Virus record (IMG/VR): IMGVR_UViG_3300043446_000360
Span: 1-42,224 of that record
Origin: a virus
Length of the DNA stretch: 42,224 nucleotides
Reading direction: 5' to 3' (one strand)
Below, piece by piece: positions 15,076-22,960 of this stretch; position 1 is the first letter of the stretch; every line of letters begins with the position of its first letter. Made by a program: the position numbers and the translations under genes. The notes under the pieces were generated by a model. That model saw only the letters and a program-made list of their open reading frames with translations, was not told where the DNA came from and did no database searches.

Positions 15076-17589
15076 TCACGAAAAGAAATCCTCTAGTGTG
15101 CTTTGCTTTTCTGAGTGCCAATTGATAGTCGATAGAATAGCATTCAGCGGAGCCATGAACGCTTTCTCGAACTGAGTATCATAGTCAATATAGCTATCCA
15201 GCTTGAACTCAGCTGGCAAAGCGGAAAAGGCACAAATCACATTATCATGAAGCGGATTAGGCATCTTCAGATACGAGAATCGAATCTTTTCGCCATCTTT
15301 GATAAGCTCATACTTCTTCTGGAGCTTGAGTTGCTTAATCTTGTTATTGTATGACAGAGCACCACGAACATGAATAGGAACGCTCTTCTTTTCGCGTTCA
15401 TATTTAGTTAGATCTTGAACAGAACGCGGAAACGCAACTTCTTCGAACGATAGCTTATAGAATTTGTTTTTGAACTCGGCGATGAACTTATGCAGCTCTT
15501 CTTCAGGCTGAGTCATGATGATGTTAAGTGCTTGCTTAATAGCTTCGCGACACACAGCAGGAGTTGATGACTTGACTGCTTCGATCCCCATGATTTTCAG
15601 TTTAGGCTTGGTATAACGAACGCCTTCAGAATCGTGGACGTTGAGGATGTATCGTTTCTTCGCAGTCCAGATACCACGATCAGCGATAACCTCACGCTTC
15701 ATATTCATTTTTTGCTGGAACGCTTCCATCCGATCAGCAAGATCCTGATAGATACGATCAATAACTGGTTCAATCTTCTGGCTAGCCATCTTGTCCAAAA
15801 AGTTAACGATCTTTTGCTTCTCATCCTCAGAATAACTATGCTGATCTCCTCGTATCTTAAACACTTGGCGTACCAGCTGATCAAAACAGATATAAAGTGA
15901 ATCCGTATCCGAAGCAATAACATAATCGTAGTCCTTGGTTTTCAATACTCCATTCAAATACTTATTCATCTCGTTTTCAGCCCAGCGAATAGATAGCTGA
16001 CCACCGAGAGTAATGGCAGTTGCTTGATTGATATCAAAGAAACGGAAGTGTGGATTACCAATCGCACCGTAAGCTGAGTTCAGCTGAACTTTCTTAGCAA
16101 GCTGCATATTCTTGTATCGAGAGATATCTTTAGACGCTTGCTTAGATTTGGTCTTTTCATACTCCTTCTGCGCAGCGATCATCTTTTCTTTGTAAACGAC
16201 GCGATCGTTATACATGCGTTCCATGATCTCAGGCAAGAATCCTTGACGAGCTTTGCTGAAGAAGCAGCCGTTTGCAGCAAGACCATATCCATCTGGAACT
16301 TCTGGAGTATATCCTTCGAGTAACTCATCAACAGTTACTTCAATCTTTTGTGCGTCGCCACGAGTATCGCGAAGCAGCGTTTCGGGGCTGATATTATACT
16401 GCATGATAAGATGTGGATACAGAGAGTTCAAATCGAACGACATAACCCAGTCGTATCCACCAGGAACAGGTTCTTTGACGTGAGCGCCAACATATGCTTC
16501 ATGCTTAGATCCGCCGCCCTCGATAGGAACTGCGATACGTTGTTTGTAGAGATGGTTGTGAATGATAACGTCCCACATACGAACTTGTGTGAACACGTCC
16601 ATGAGCGTGACTTTCGCATCATACGCGAGCGCGAGAGCCATGTCAATCAACTTCATCTTGTCGTCTAGTTTCTCAACGAGCTCAACGTCTCGAATGTTAT
16701 ACTCGATGAACTTCTGGAAATCGTTCATGTAGAACTCATGCAGCGTTTCATACTCGTCGTATGATAACTTACGTTCGCCAAGTTCTACGAATCCGATGTG
16801 ATCTAGCTTGTAGCTTTCTTGCTGAGTGTATGTGAACTTCTGATACATCTCAAGATAGTCGAGAGTAGCAACACCGCCAATATTATAGACTGTTTCTTCT
16901 TTGAACTTCGTGCGCACGCGACGTTCTTTGATAATTTTCCAAGGTGAAAAACGCTTGGCCTCACTATCGCCAAGCACAGCGCTCATGCGACGAACAAGAT
17001 ACGGAATATCGAAGAACGTGACGTTCCAGCCAGTCACGATGTCTGGATACTCGTTGCTCCACTCGCTCAAGAACTTGATGAACAGTTCCTTCTCGTTGTT
17101 GCATTGATAGTATCGCACGTCATCGCGCTTTACTTCGAAGTCGCCGTATCCCCAAACGTGGAAGATGCCGTCTTTCTTCAGAGTGATAGCGGTTACAGTA
17201 TCAGATGCGCGTTCTACAGTAGGAAAACCAAACTCTGAGCTAACCTCGATGTCGATATATGCAACGTTGATTAGCTCGCGATCGTATGCGATTTCGTTGG
17301 GATACTCTTCGTTGAGATACGCATAGAGAAAACGTGGCATACCATATAGCTTGAAGTTGCTCACATCATCATAGCGAGCTATGAAGTCTTTCGCGTCTCG
17401 CATAGATTCGAATGGCATAGGATCAAGCGAAAGCCCACGGATGTCTTTCCATGCAGCGTCTTCGCGCTTGGATGGGAGAAACAACGTGGGCTGATAGGGA
17501 ATCTTTTCTTGGAAAGGGCGTCCGCGGTCGTAACCGCGAACGAGAATGTTGTTACCGTATTCGAGAGCGTTGGTGTAGAACTTTGACAT
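15076..17589 (-). CDS. 43: DNA polymerase gp43 (family B)
   Basis: An 837-residue replicative polymerase with 3'-5' exonuclease. Exo I is DIE at 113-115, Exo II is NVTFFDIPYLVRR, polymerase motif A is DLNSLYPHLI, motif B is KKVQLNSAYGAIGN and motif C is ASDTDSLYI, all intact. It is somewhat shorter than T4 gp43 (898), like cyanophage polymerases. The last residues, QSTLEDFF plus Ser, form a clamp-binding peptide that fits the PIP-box pattern Qxx(L)xxFF (829-836) for tethering to gp45. It has its own early promoter at 17595-17623. Confidence 0.97.
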   Translation of the reverse strand: MSKFYTNALEYGNNILVRGYDRGRPFQEKIPYQPTLFLPSKREDAAWKDIRGLSLDPMPFESMRDAKDFIARYDDVSNFKLYGMPRFLYAYLNEEYPNEIAYDRELINVAYIDIEVSSEFGFPTVERASDTVTAITLKKDGIFHVWGYGDFEVKRDDVRYYQCNNEKELFIKFLSEWSNEYPDIVTGWNVTFFDIPYLVRRMSAVLGDSEAKRFSPWKIIKERRVRTKFKEETVYNIGGVATLDYLEMYQKFTYTQQESYKLDHIGFVELGERKLSYDEYETLHEFYMNDFQKFIEYNIRDVELVEKLDDKMKLIDMALALAYDAKVTLMDVFTQVRMWDVIIHNHLYKQRIAVPIEGGGSKHEAYVGAHVKEPVPGGYDWVMSFDLNSLYPHLIMQYNISPETLLRDTRGDAQKIEVTVDELLEGYTPEVPDGYGLAANGCFFSKARQGFLPEIMERMYNDRVVYKEKMIAAQKEYEKTKSKQASKDISRYKNMQLAKKVQLNSAYGAIGNPHFRFFDINQATAITLGGQLSIRWAENEMNKYLNGVLKTKDYDYVIASDTDSLYICFDQLVRQVFKIRGDQHSYSEDEKQKIVNFLDKMASQKIEPVIDRIYQDLADRMEAFQQKMNMKREVIADRGIWTAKKRYILNVHDSEGVRYTKPKLKIMGIEAVKSSTPAVCREAIKQALNIIMTQPEEELHKFIAEFKNKFYKLSFEEVAFPRSVQDLTKYEREKKSVPIHVRGALSYNNKIKQLKLQKKYELIKDGEKIRFSYLKMPNPLHDNVICAFSALPAEFKLDSYIDYDTQFEKAFMAPLNAILSTINWHSEKQSTLEDFFS

Positions 17590-17594
17590 AGCTT

Positions 17595-17623
17595 ATAGTA
17601 CCATATTATGATACAGCTGTCAA
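17595..17623 (-). promoter_or_regulatory. Early promoter of gene 43
   Basis: TTGACA, a 17-base spacer and TACTAT on the minus strand. The -35 lies inside the last codons of the upstream gene and the -10 just after its stop. +1 falls next to the polymerase ATG, so the leader is very short. Confidence 0.7.
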
Positions 17624-17929
17624 GATCCCTTTCTTGGGTAGAACTAACATTGATCCAAAGTTCTGCTGATAAGCAGCTTCGATCTGATCGTCAGGCTCGT
17701 AAGTGAAAAGCACATTGCGCGAGTCGAGCATGATATCCTTGTTCTTAGCCATAGGAATATAATCGACAAGAGCCATGTTGGCTTTACCTGCTGCTCCAGG
17801 CTGAAGCATAACAGCAGCAGGCTTAGACACCTTGATCACATTACTCACGATACTCACTTTACCTACGATTTCGTCTCCATTCAAAAGACGAAGCATCATA
17901 ATAGCAGAAACATTCTGTGCATTATCCAT
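17606..17929 (-). CDS. Sm-like fold phage protein (putative)
   Basis: A 107-residue protein. SAIMMLRLLNGDEIVGKVSI near residues 8-27 looks like the first strand pair of an Sm/Lsm-type barrel (hydrophobic strand, NGDEI turn, G-x-V strand), and the DSRNVLFTYEP segment resembles the second Sm motif. Proteins of this type occur in T4-like marine phages next to gene 43. A role in RNA binding is an inference only. A second protein with the same start (MNNGDDLLVQLIG) is encoded at 36231-36614. It lies between the holin-like gene and gp43 promoter. Confidence 0.6.
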   Translation of the reverse strand: MDNAQNVSAIMMLRLLNGDEIVGKVSIVSNVIKVSKPAAVMLQPGAAGKANMALVDYIPMAKNKDIMLDSRNVLFTYEPDDQIEAAYQQNFGSMLVLPKKGILTAVS

Positions 17930-17938
17930 GATACATCC

Positions 17939-18418
17939 TTACTTTGTTACACCTTGGATCTTTTCTTGACCGCGGGACCATGCGGCGATACCAAGGACGG
18001 CACCCATTGCGAGATGGAATAGACCAGCGCCTTGCAGCGTCAGAGGATTCCATTGTGTCATCGGTGACTTTGTGAGAACCTGAGCGATTGACCACATGAC
18101 TGGAAAGATAGCCATGTCAAGCACGCAGATAACCATATAGCACCAACCCATTGCTGGACGCCACTTCTTGACCATCCAGTCTTCATTCTGCTTTGCGTGT
18201 TCTGCTTCCCACTGCTTTTTCTCAAGTTCAATCTTTGCAAGCTGAGCTGCTTCGGATAACTGAGGAGCAGCTGGTGCAGCTGCGTAGCTGCTGCGTGGAG
18301 AAGGATCTACCCAATTAGTTTGAATAGAAGCACCAGCACCTTTCGTAGCAGGCGGAAGCTGATCCATCGCTGGCTTTGGTGCTGGTTCGTCTGTGTCGAT
18401 TGAAAAACGTGGCATCAT
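17939..18418 (-). CDS. Holin-like protein (GTA 3TM holin type)
   Basis: A 159-residue protein with a Pro/Ala-rich soluble N-terminal part (1-60), a charged helix (about 60-85, LAKIELEKKQWEAEHAKQNE), then WRPAMGWCYMVICVLDMAIF and a second span AGLFHLAMGAVLGIAAWSRG. The KKWRP plus paired membrane segments match the three-span holin family seen in gene transfer agents and alphaproteobacterial phages. Holins open the inner membrane for the endolysin. The start ATG overlaps the endolysin stop (TAATG), a normal lysis-cassette layout, although here the endolysin gene comes first. Confidence in the holin role is moderate. Confidence 0.65.
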   Translation of the reverse strand: MMPRFSIDTDEPAPKPAMDQLPPATKGAGASIQTNWVDPSPRSSYAAAPAAPQLSEAAQLAKIELEKKQWEAEHAKQNEDWMVKKWRPAMGWCYMVICVLDMAIFPVMWSIAQVLTKSPMTQWNPLTLQGAGLFHLAMGAVLGIAAWSRGQEKIQGVTK

Positions 18419-19038
18419 TAACCTCCAAAGATTTCTAAGGCTGCTTCATAATGATGCTTGCGATCTTCTAGACCGATTGTTCCACCGTTGATTTTCTTTG
18501 TGACTGTAAGGATATCACCCTTATCAGCCCACTGATTAAGTTCACGGGAATCCCAGAACCAACCAGCTGACCAAGCTGCACCTTCTTCTGTTTCCAACCA
18601 CTCAGTTGCTTCAGCAAGATCCATGTTCATGTCAGAAGCGAATGCTTGATAGTTGCTCTTACCTGTTAGCTGGATAAGACCGCGACCGCAGTAGCGATAG
18701 CCATCACCAGACTCAACAGAACCATTACCCATTCTATTTGCGTAGACGAGATTTGCGATCTTTTGTGGATTCTTTGCATACTCGTTAGGATTCTTTCCAC
18801 GGAAATACTTAGGGAACACCTTGAGAAGTGTTTCGGCTCTGTAGTTTAGATTTTCTTTTCTTGCTCTTAATCCACCTGATTCATGACCAACTTGAGCGAG
18901 AAACATAGAAATACGTTGTGGCGTATTAATCTCGTAGAACTCCATCACTTCATTCAGGGGTTCCACAAACGGTTCGATGATGTTTTCGTCTGTATCTTCA
19001 AAGAACTCGTTTAGTTGCTCAAATGTTACTAATGCCAT
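18418..19038 (-). CDS. Endolysin, glycoside hydrolase 19 (chitinase-like muramidase)
   Basis: A 206-residue GH19-type endolysin that cleaves peptidoglycan glycan strands at lysis. FLAQVGHESGG at 47-56 carries the catalytic Glu53, a second acidic residue is available in KENLNYRAE, and GRGLIQLTGKSNY forms the substrate-binding core. WNSREL-like WDSRELNQWAD and TKKINGG follow as in the family. There is no signal peptide, so release depends on the holin-like protein encoded directly downstream. The ATG at 19036-19038 has a strong GGAGG, and a GCTAAATA late element lies at 19059-19066. Confidence 0.92.
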   Translation of the reverse strand: MALVTFEQLNEFFEDTDENIIEPFVEPLNEVMEFYEINTPQRISMFLAQVGHESGGLRARKENLNYRAETLLKVFPKYFRGKNPNEYAKNPQKIANLVYANRMGNGSVESGDGYRYCGRGLIQLTGKSNYQAFASDMNMDLAEATEWLETEEGAAWSAGWFWDSRELNQWADKGDILTVTKKINGGTIGLEDRKHHYEAALEIFGG

Positions 19039-19058
19039 GAGTGCCTCCTTTCGGAAGC

Positions 19059-19066
19059 TATTTAGC
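19059..19066 (-). promoter_or_regulatory. Late-type promoter GCTAAATA (lysis cassette)
   Basis: GCTAAATA on the minus strand is a partial match to the T4 late -10 TATAAATA. Predicted +1 near 19053 leaves a 15-base leader holding GGAGG before the endolysin ATG, which fits late expression of lysis genes. Confidence 0.5.
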
Positions 19067-19110
19067 CGTAGAAACGATTTTTCATCATCGTGCGAAGTAG
19101 AGTCTTAAAC

Positions 19111-19281
19111 TCAACGAAAAGACTGACTAGGGATGCCATTTGATTTCCAATACTGCTGGAGTGCGACGTGTGCGATGTCATAACGTGTTAATCCGAGATC
19201 GTATAGTTCTTTGTCTGACAGACGTGAAAGTTCTGCGATTGTTCTATAGTATCTGTATGTGTTTTTGATCCAGTTGATCAT
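19111..19281 (-). CDS. DUF1127 small protein
   Basis: A 56-residue protein, nearly all DUF1127: NTYRYYRTIAELSRLSDKEL then YDLGLTRYDIAHVA, with the conserved LSDxxLxDLGLxRxDI pattern. DUF1127 proteins are small Arg-rich proteins abundant in alphaproteobacteria and have been tied to RNA turnover and phosphate or stress adaptation. The true start is ATG 19279-19281 with GGAGAC upstream. A longer frame to 19332 runs through the terminator at 19293-19328. A host-like regulator in a T4-like phage is unusual and may modify host RNA metabolism (inference). Confidence 0.85.
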   Translation of the reverse strand: MINWIKNTYRYYRTIAELSRLSDKELYDLGLTRYDIAHVALQQYWKSNGIPSQSFR

Positions 19282-19292
19282 ATGAGTCTCCT

Positions 19293-19328
19293 TAAATGAA
19301 AATAGCTGGGCAGCGCGAACTGCCCAGC
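19293..19328 (-). terminator. Terminator after hsp20
   Basis: Minus strand GCTGGGCAG, a 6-base loop and CTGCCCAGC (perfect 9-base stem, 19305-19328), followed by TATTTTCATTT. It lies 27 bases after the Hsp20 stop. Confidence 0.8.
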
Positions 19329-19354
19329 GCATAATCTAGTCGAATGTCAATAGA

Positions 19355-19822
19355 TTAGTCTTTGATGTCGATTTTCTTAGGCTTCTTGTGCTCAGGAATG
19401 AAGTTCTCGAGCCACACCTTAAGAATGCCGTTAACCATTTCTGCGTTCTTAATTTCTACAGAATCAGCAAGAGTGAACGTGCGAGTGAATGCGCGTTCTG
19501 CGATACCCTTGTAGAAGTAATACGCATTGGCACTATCGAGATCGCTGGCATCTTTAGTCTTACCAGCGATAGTCAGCTTGCCACCATCAAGAGTGATTTC
19601 AAGATCAGTCTTTGCGAAACCAGCAACAGCCAGCTCGATGACATACTTGTCATCTGCAACCTTCTTGATGTTATAAGGCGGATAACCTGGAACATTCTTA
19701 CCCAGAGATTCTAGCTGATCCGTGAGAGCCTTAAAACTCTTGTCGAATCCGATAGAGAATGGATCGAATGAAGCAAAAGGTGAGGGGATGCGAGCGAGCT
19801 GCTCGTAGTCGTTCTTAGCCAT
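19355..19822 (-). CDS. Small heat-shock protein Hsp20 (IbpA-like)
   Basis: A 155-residue alpha-crystallin-domain chaperone. Residues about 48-145 carry the domain: PPYNIKKVADDKYVIELAVAG at its start, KGIAERAFTRTF in the middle and NGILKVWL near the end, followed by the IxI-like tail KIDI. It should bind unfolding proteins as an ATP-independent holdase. Hsp20 genes are common in T4-like marine phages, possibly helping virion assembly. It has a private early promoter (19882-19910) and terminator (19293-19328), so it is a one-gene unit. Confidence 0.95.
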   Translation of the reverse strand: MAKNDYEQLARIPSPFASFDPFSIGFDKSFKALTDQLESLGKNVPGYPPYNIKKVADDKYVIELAVAGFAKTDLEITLDGGKLTIAGKTKDASDLDSANAYYFYKGIAERAFTRTFTLADSVEIKNAEMVNGILKVWLENFIPEHKKPKKIDIKD

Positions 19823-19881
19823 AGTAATGTCTCCTATTAAGCGAGATTAAGTTTCGTGACCCTTACGGCGTCACATGAGTA

Positions 19882-19910
19882 TATATAAGCGGTGCAACAT
19901 AAAATGTCAA
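19882..19910 (-). promoter_or_regulatory. Early promoter of hsp20
   Basis: TTGACA, a 17-base spacer and TATATA on the minus strand. The TGA stop of regA (19907-19909) is contained in the -35 hexamer. Confidence 0.72.
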
Positions 19911-20314
19911 GTCTCAGATCGTTTTTTACCGATGTTATACTTGGCTTCTAGTTTCCACTCATGCTTTTCCTTATGCGCCAAAATCTTAATCTGATTCAGC
20001 GGCGCAACCGGCTCCTTCGTGCGCTCAGTATCCACAATATCAATCAGCTCCCATTCGGCAAGCAGATTGGCAATCGTGTTGCGACGAGCCTTATCTTCGT
20101 CTGAGAAGTTAGTAGGCTTACCATCGAGCGCAAACAACTCTTTGAAATGCACGATATAGTAACGACCCTGCTTGTGCAGGATGTGACATGACTGAAACAA
20201 TACCTTATCGCGTCTCGAAGCGACTCCGATACGAGTAAGTGTTTCGCGAATCTTTAGGAAATCTTCGGCGGAGCGCAGCTTTACTTCCACCATACTTTCA
20301 ACCGATGCGTTCAT
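19907..20314 (-). CDS. regA: RegA translational repressor
   Basis: A 135-residue homolog of T4 RegA, which binds ribosome-binding sites of early mRNAs and shuts off their translation. Family hallmarks are VEVKLRSAEDFLKIRETLTR, IGVASRRDKVLFQSCHILHK and HFKELFALDG. T4 RegA has 122 residues. The ATG at 20312-20314 overlaps the gp62 stop (ATGA). The in-frame Met8 lacks a ribosome binding site, so the longer start is chosen even though T4-like proteins begin near Met8. It sits in the usual 45-44-62-regA order. Confidence 0.95.
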   Translation of the reverse strand: MNASVESMVEVKLRSAEDFLKIRETLTRIGVASRRDKVLFQSCHILHKQGRYYIVHFKELFALDGKPTNFSDEDKARRNTIANLLAEWELIDIVDTERTKEPVAPLNQIKILAHKEKHEWKLEAKYNIGKKRSET

Positions 20315-20703
20315 CCTTTTCCACCTTTGTCGAGTGCTACCTCGATCATGGCAAGCTGTTCATCGGTCAAAACCCTGAGAGCGTCCTCAGCCTTCGAACG
20401 ACCATAGCCGAAATACTCCATGATCATCTCAACGGCTGCGTCAGGTTCTTGTTTTTTCCACTTAGCGAACCTTTTACGCTTCCGCAGGCTATTTAGCAAA
20501 AACTCATACTGCCACTTATACTCAGCAGTAGGACGCATATTCATTTCATTGGCAAAAAGGATAGAATCCTGATGATAAGATAGCGAACGATTAGTCAGAT
20601 ATGGTTTGTACCCCTTTTCAGCTAACTCATCGTTAGCTGTTCCGCGCATCAAGTTTTTCTTGGTATAGCTGACGCTATCGACGAAGATGAACGGATTACT
20701 CAT
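20311..20703 (-). CDS. 62: Clamp loader small subunit gp62
   Basis: A 130-residue gp62 homolog. NPFIFVDSVSYTKKNLM at the start, LTNRSLSYHQDSILFANEMN in the middle and FAKWKK plus GRSKAEDALRVL later match the family. It forms the one-subunit partner of the gp44 tetramer that opens gp45 on DNA. It is shorter than T4 gp62 (187) and close to cyanophage versions. In T4 the gene directly follows 44. Here two extra genes are inserted between them. Confidence 0.93.
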   Translation of the reverse strand: MSNPFIFVDSVSYTKKNLMRGTANDELAEKGYKPYLTNRSLSYHQDSILFANEMNMRPTAEYKWQYEFLLNSLRKRKRFAKWKKQEPDAAVEMIMEYFGYGRSKAEDALRVLTDEQLAMIEVALDKGGKG

Positions 20704-20704
20704 T

Positions 20705-21280
20705 TCAATCCTTGTTAGCTTTGATTGAGATTTCTTTGTTGATCAGTGCGATCAGCAAATCACGACCGATCTTGCGTTCGATCATCGGAAGAACGTCTTC
20801 GACGATAGAAGTGATCGACAGTTCGTTGATCTGCTCACGCAATTGGAAATCTCGACCTAGCTTGTTTTCACCGGCTTCCATCCACTTGAATCTGTAGCCG
20901 TATTCTTTCTGCATTCTATCTTGAAGGAACGTTTCAGCTTTAGTTATATCTTCTTTCGAGATGAACAGCATTCGACAATACACATTGTCGATATTGTAGC
21001 CTTGCTTATTAAGCCAACGACCGCATGAATGACTGCTACTCGGAATACCTCTTACACCAGAGTTGACATTCCAGACACGACCTTCTACATTGTTTGCTTT
21101 ACCAATATAACCAATATCCGCGTCGATGATATCAGTTACTTTCTTATCCGAGATCTGATAGATACCAGACACTTTCTGATCTGGATGGAATGTACCACTC
21201 GACTTGATTACTGATAACGGAAGCCACTCTGTCCATGCAGAAGGATCTTCTACGATGTCCAATGCGTTACTCTTAGCCAT
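20705..21280 (-). CDS. GIY-YIG-like nuclease-related protein
   Basis: A 191-residue protein. The N-terminal half holds a GIY-YIG-type core: SGIYQI (Gly39, Ile40, Tyr41), GYIGKANN (Tyr58, Ile59, Gly60) and GRVW with Arg68 at the position of the family's catalytic arginine. The needed downstream Glu could be in KAETFLQ. No separate DNA-binding domain is obvious, so it could be a homing-type endonuclease or a degenerate relative. The start is ATG 21278-21280, preceded by GGAG at six bases. An upstream in-frame ATG has no ribosome binding site. Its place between 44 and 62 is consistent with a mobile insertion (inference). Confidence 0.6.
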   Translation of the reverse strand: MAKSNALDIVEDPSAWTEWLPLSVIKSSGTFHPDQKVSGIYQISDKKVTDIIDADIGYIGKANNVEGRVWNVNSGVRGIPSSSHSCGRWLNKQGYNIDNVYCRMLFISKEDITKAETFLQDRMQKEYGYRFKWMEAGENKLGRDFQLREQINELSITSIVEDVLPMIERKIGRDLLIALINKEISIKANKD

Positions 21281-21281
21281 T

Positions 21282-21977
21282 TCATTCTCCATCATATAGG
21301 GTGTTCGTCGTCAAGCGATTATACTTGAAGCGAACTGTCACAGGCACTTTCTTGTTCCCAGCGAAGATCGAAGGTTTTGACCAGTCAATCTTAACATTAG
21401 GAAAGTTATCAGCCCAATCACGAAAGATACCCTCATAGCGTTCTGGACTGATATCTACATAATCTTGTGAATCGTTGGATGTCGCGATACCTTTCAGCTT
21501 GATGTAGGCTTTACCTGTTCGAGCAAGCTGGAGATAGAAGTCAACATCCTCAAACAAATCAATCCGATCATATCGGGCTGACTTTACTCTACTCGTATAG
21601 TGTAGCACGAACTTGCTCAAACCGCTAGTCCATTCTTCACGTCCATTGGAAAATGCTCTTGGATGATCGCTGATCATAGCCAAGTTCTGATATCGCGTAA
21701 ACATTTTGCCTGCTTTGCGATAAAAGGCTTGGAAGTCCTCGAATGTGGCAGATTGGCTAGTGCATACGCCATTTTCATAGCGGGTGAACTTGCAGTCGTC
21801 ATCGACCATAACAAACATTGGCTCGTTGTTCTTGATAGCCATATCAACGATCAGCTGTCGTTTCTGAGAGATTGGGAGCTGATCATCGATTACCCTGACG
21901 CTATCCCTGAGCTGCTCAGGAAGAGAGTCGTATGTTGTTTTTACGACGCCACGTGTCGGGATGTAGATAGGTATCAT
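21282..21977 (-). CDS. Glycosyltransferase-like protein (TET/JBP-associated type)
   Basis: A 231-residue protein with a GT-A-like start: PIYIPTRG at 3-10, SQKRQLIVDMA at 37-47 and MVDDDCKF with the metal-binding DDD at 59-61. ERYEGIF and DLFEDVDFYLQL later resemble the acceptor side. This pattern matches glycosyltransferase-like proteins that phages encode next to base-modifying enzymes, where they add sugars to hydroxymethylated bases. No TET/JBP or hydroxymethylase gene is visible in this window, so the acceptor is unknown. It overlaps the gp44 stop by 4 bases and is translated with it. Confidence 0.6.
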   Translation of the reverse strand: MIPIYIPTRGVVKTTYDSLPEQLRDSVRVIDDQLPISQKRQLIVDMAIKNNEPMFVMVDDDCKFTRYENGVCTSQSATFEDFQAFYRKAGKMFTRYQNLAMISDHPRAFSNGREEWTSGLSKFVLHYTSRVKSARYDRIDLFEDVDFYLQLARTGKAYIKLKGIATSNDSQDYVDISPERYEGIFRDWADNFPNVKIDWSKPSIFAGNKKVPVTVRFKYNRLTTNTLYDGE

Positions 21978-22912
21978 TTGAACTCACAGTCGATCATAAT
22001 CTGCGTCATGCAAGCAGCCAAGTTGATTTCTTGGTCTACAACGAACGCAGCCTTGTATTGATAATCTGCCAAGATTATGACGAGTGGAGCTATAGACTCA
22101 GGTTTCATAACTGTGCTGGCTGTGTCATATAGCTTACGAAACAGAACGTTCACATCCATGCTTGCATTCTGCGCAATCCACTTACGCATGTTCTCAAACT
22201 CGCCAGCCTTGAGATACTTGACAAGCTCTTTGATCTCGACGTTATCGACAGAAGCTAGGATACCTGTGTCGATAGTTCCGCGAGCGCTGTATCGCTGCAA
22301 CTCATTGAGGACACGACGCCAATCTGGGAAGTGCTTCATAATCACTTCAGCCAGAACTTTCTTATCGTAACCCACGTTCTCTTGATCTAGGATCCCGCAC
22401 GTGCGCGCGAGGAACTGTTTTGCAAGCTCAGCCTTTTCCTTAGCGCCAATCTTGAACTCGACTACAGAGCATCGAGAATGCAAAGGATCGATGATACGAT
22501 TGACAAAATTACATGTAAGGATAAAGCCGCAGTTCGAAGAGAACTCTTCCATAAAATTGCGAAGAGCAGGTTGAGTGGAATTAGCGTTAAGGTAATCAGC
22601 TTCGTCAAGGATAACATACTTTCTGCCGCCGCCAAACGATACGGTTGCAGCAAAGTTTCTAATATCGACGCGAAGAGTGTCAATGTTTCCATTCATTGAT
22701 CCGTTGATGACGATGTAGTCTGCGTCGATTTCTTCGAGCATCGCACGAGCAACTGTAGTTTTGCCAACACCAGCACTACCAGAGAGAAGAAGATTTGGAA
22801 TATTACCATCGTTCACAAACTGTTGGAATGTTGCTTTGAGATCCTCAGGTAGAACGCAATCTGCGATCTTACGAGGACGATACTTTTCAACCCAGAGAAA
22901 TTCTTCGCGCAT
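21974..22912 (-). CDS. 44: Clamp loader large subunit gp44 (AAA+)
   Basis: A 312-residue AAA+ ATPase. WVEKYRPRKIAD at the start, Walker A GSAGVGKT at 45-52, Walker B ILDEADYL at 101-108 and the SRC motif in LHSRCSVVEF are all intact. Four copies with one gp62 load the gp45 clamp. Length fits T4 gp44 (319). It is separated from gp45 by a strong terminator, so it may depend on readthrough from the gp45 promoter. Confidence 0.97.
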   Translation of the reverse strand: MREEFLWVEKYRPRKIADCVLPEDLKATFQQFVNDGNIPNLLLSGSAGVGKTTVARAMLEEIDADYIVINGSMNGNIDTLRVDIRNFAATVSFGGGRKYVILDEADYLNANSTQPALRNFMEEFSSNCGFILTCNFVNRIIDPLHSRCSVVEFKIGAKEKAELAKQFLARTCGILDQENVGYDKKVLAEVIMKHFPDWRRVLNELQRYSARGTIDTGILASVDNVEIKELVKYLKAGEFENMRKWIAQNASMDVNVLFRKLYDTASTVMKPESIAPLVIILADYQYKAAFVVDQEINLAACMTQIMIDCEFK

Positions 22913-22923
22913 CGTGGCTCCAT

Positions 22924-22956
22924 AACATAAAAGGGAAGGGGAGCCGAAGCTCCCCT
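22924..22956 (-). terminator. UUCG-tetraloop terminator between 45 and 44
   Basis: Minus strand AGGGGAGC, TTCG, GCTCCCCT (perfect 8-base stem closed by a C-UUCG-G loop, 22937-22956), followed by TCCCTTTTATG. It should cut or attenuate transcription after gp45, giving more clamp than loader. Confidence 0.8.
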
Positions 22957-22960
22957 AGAA

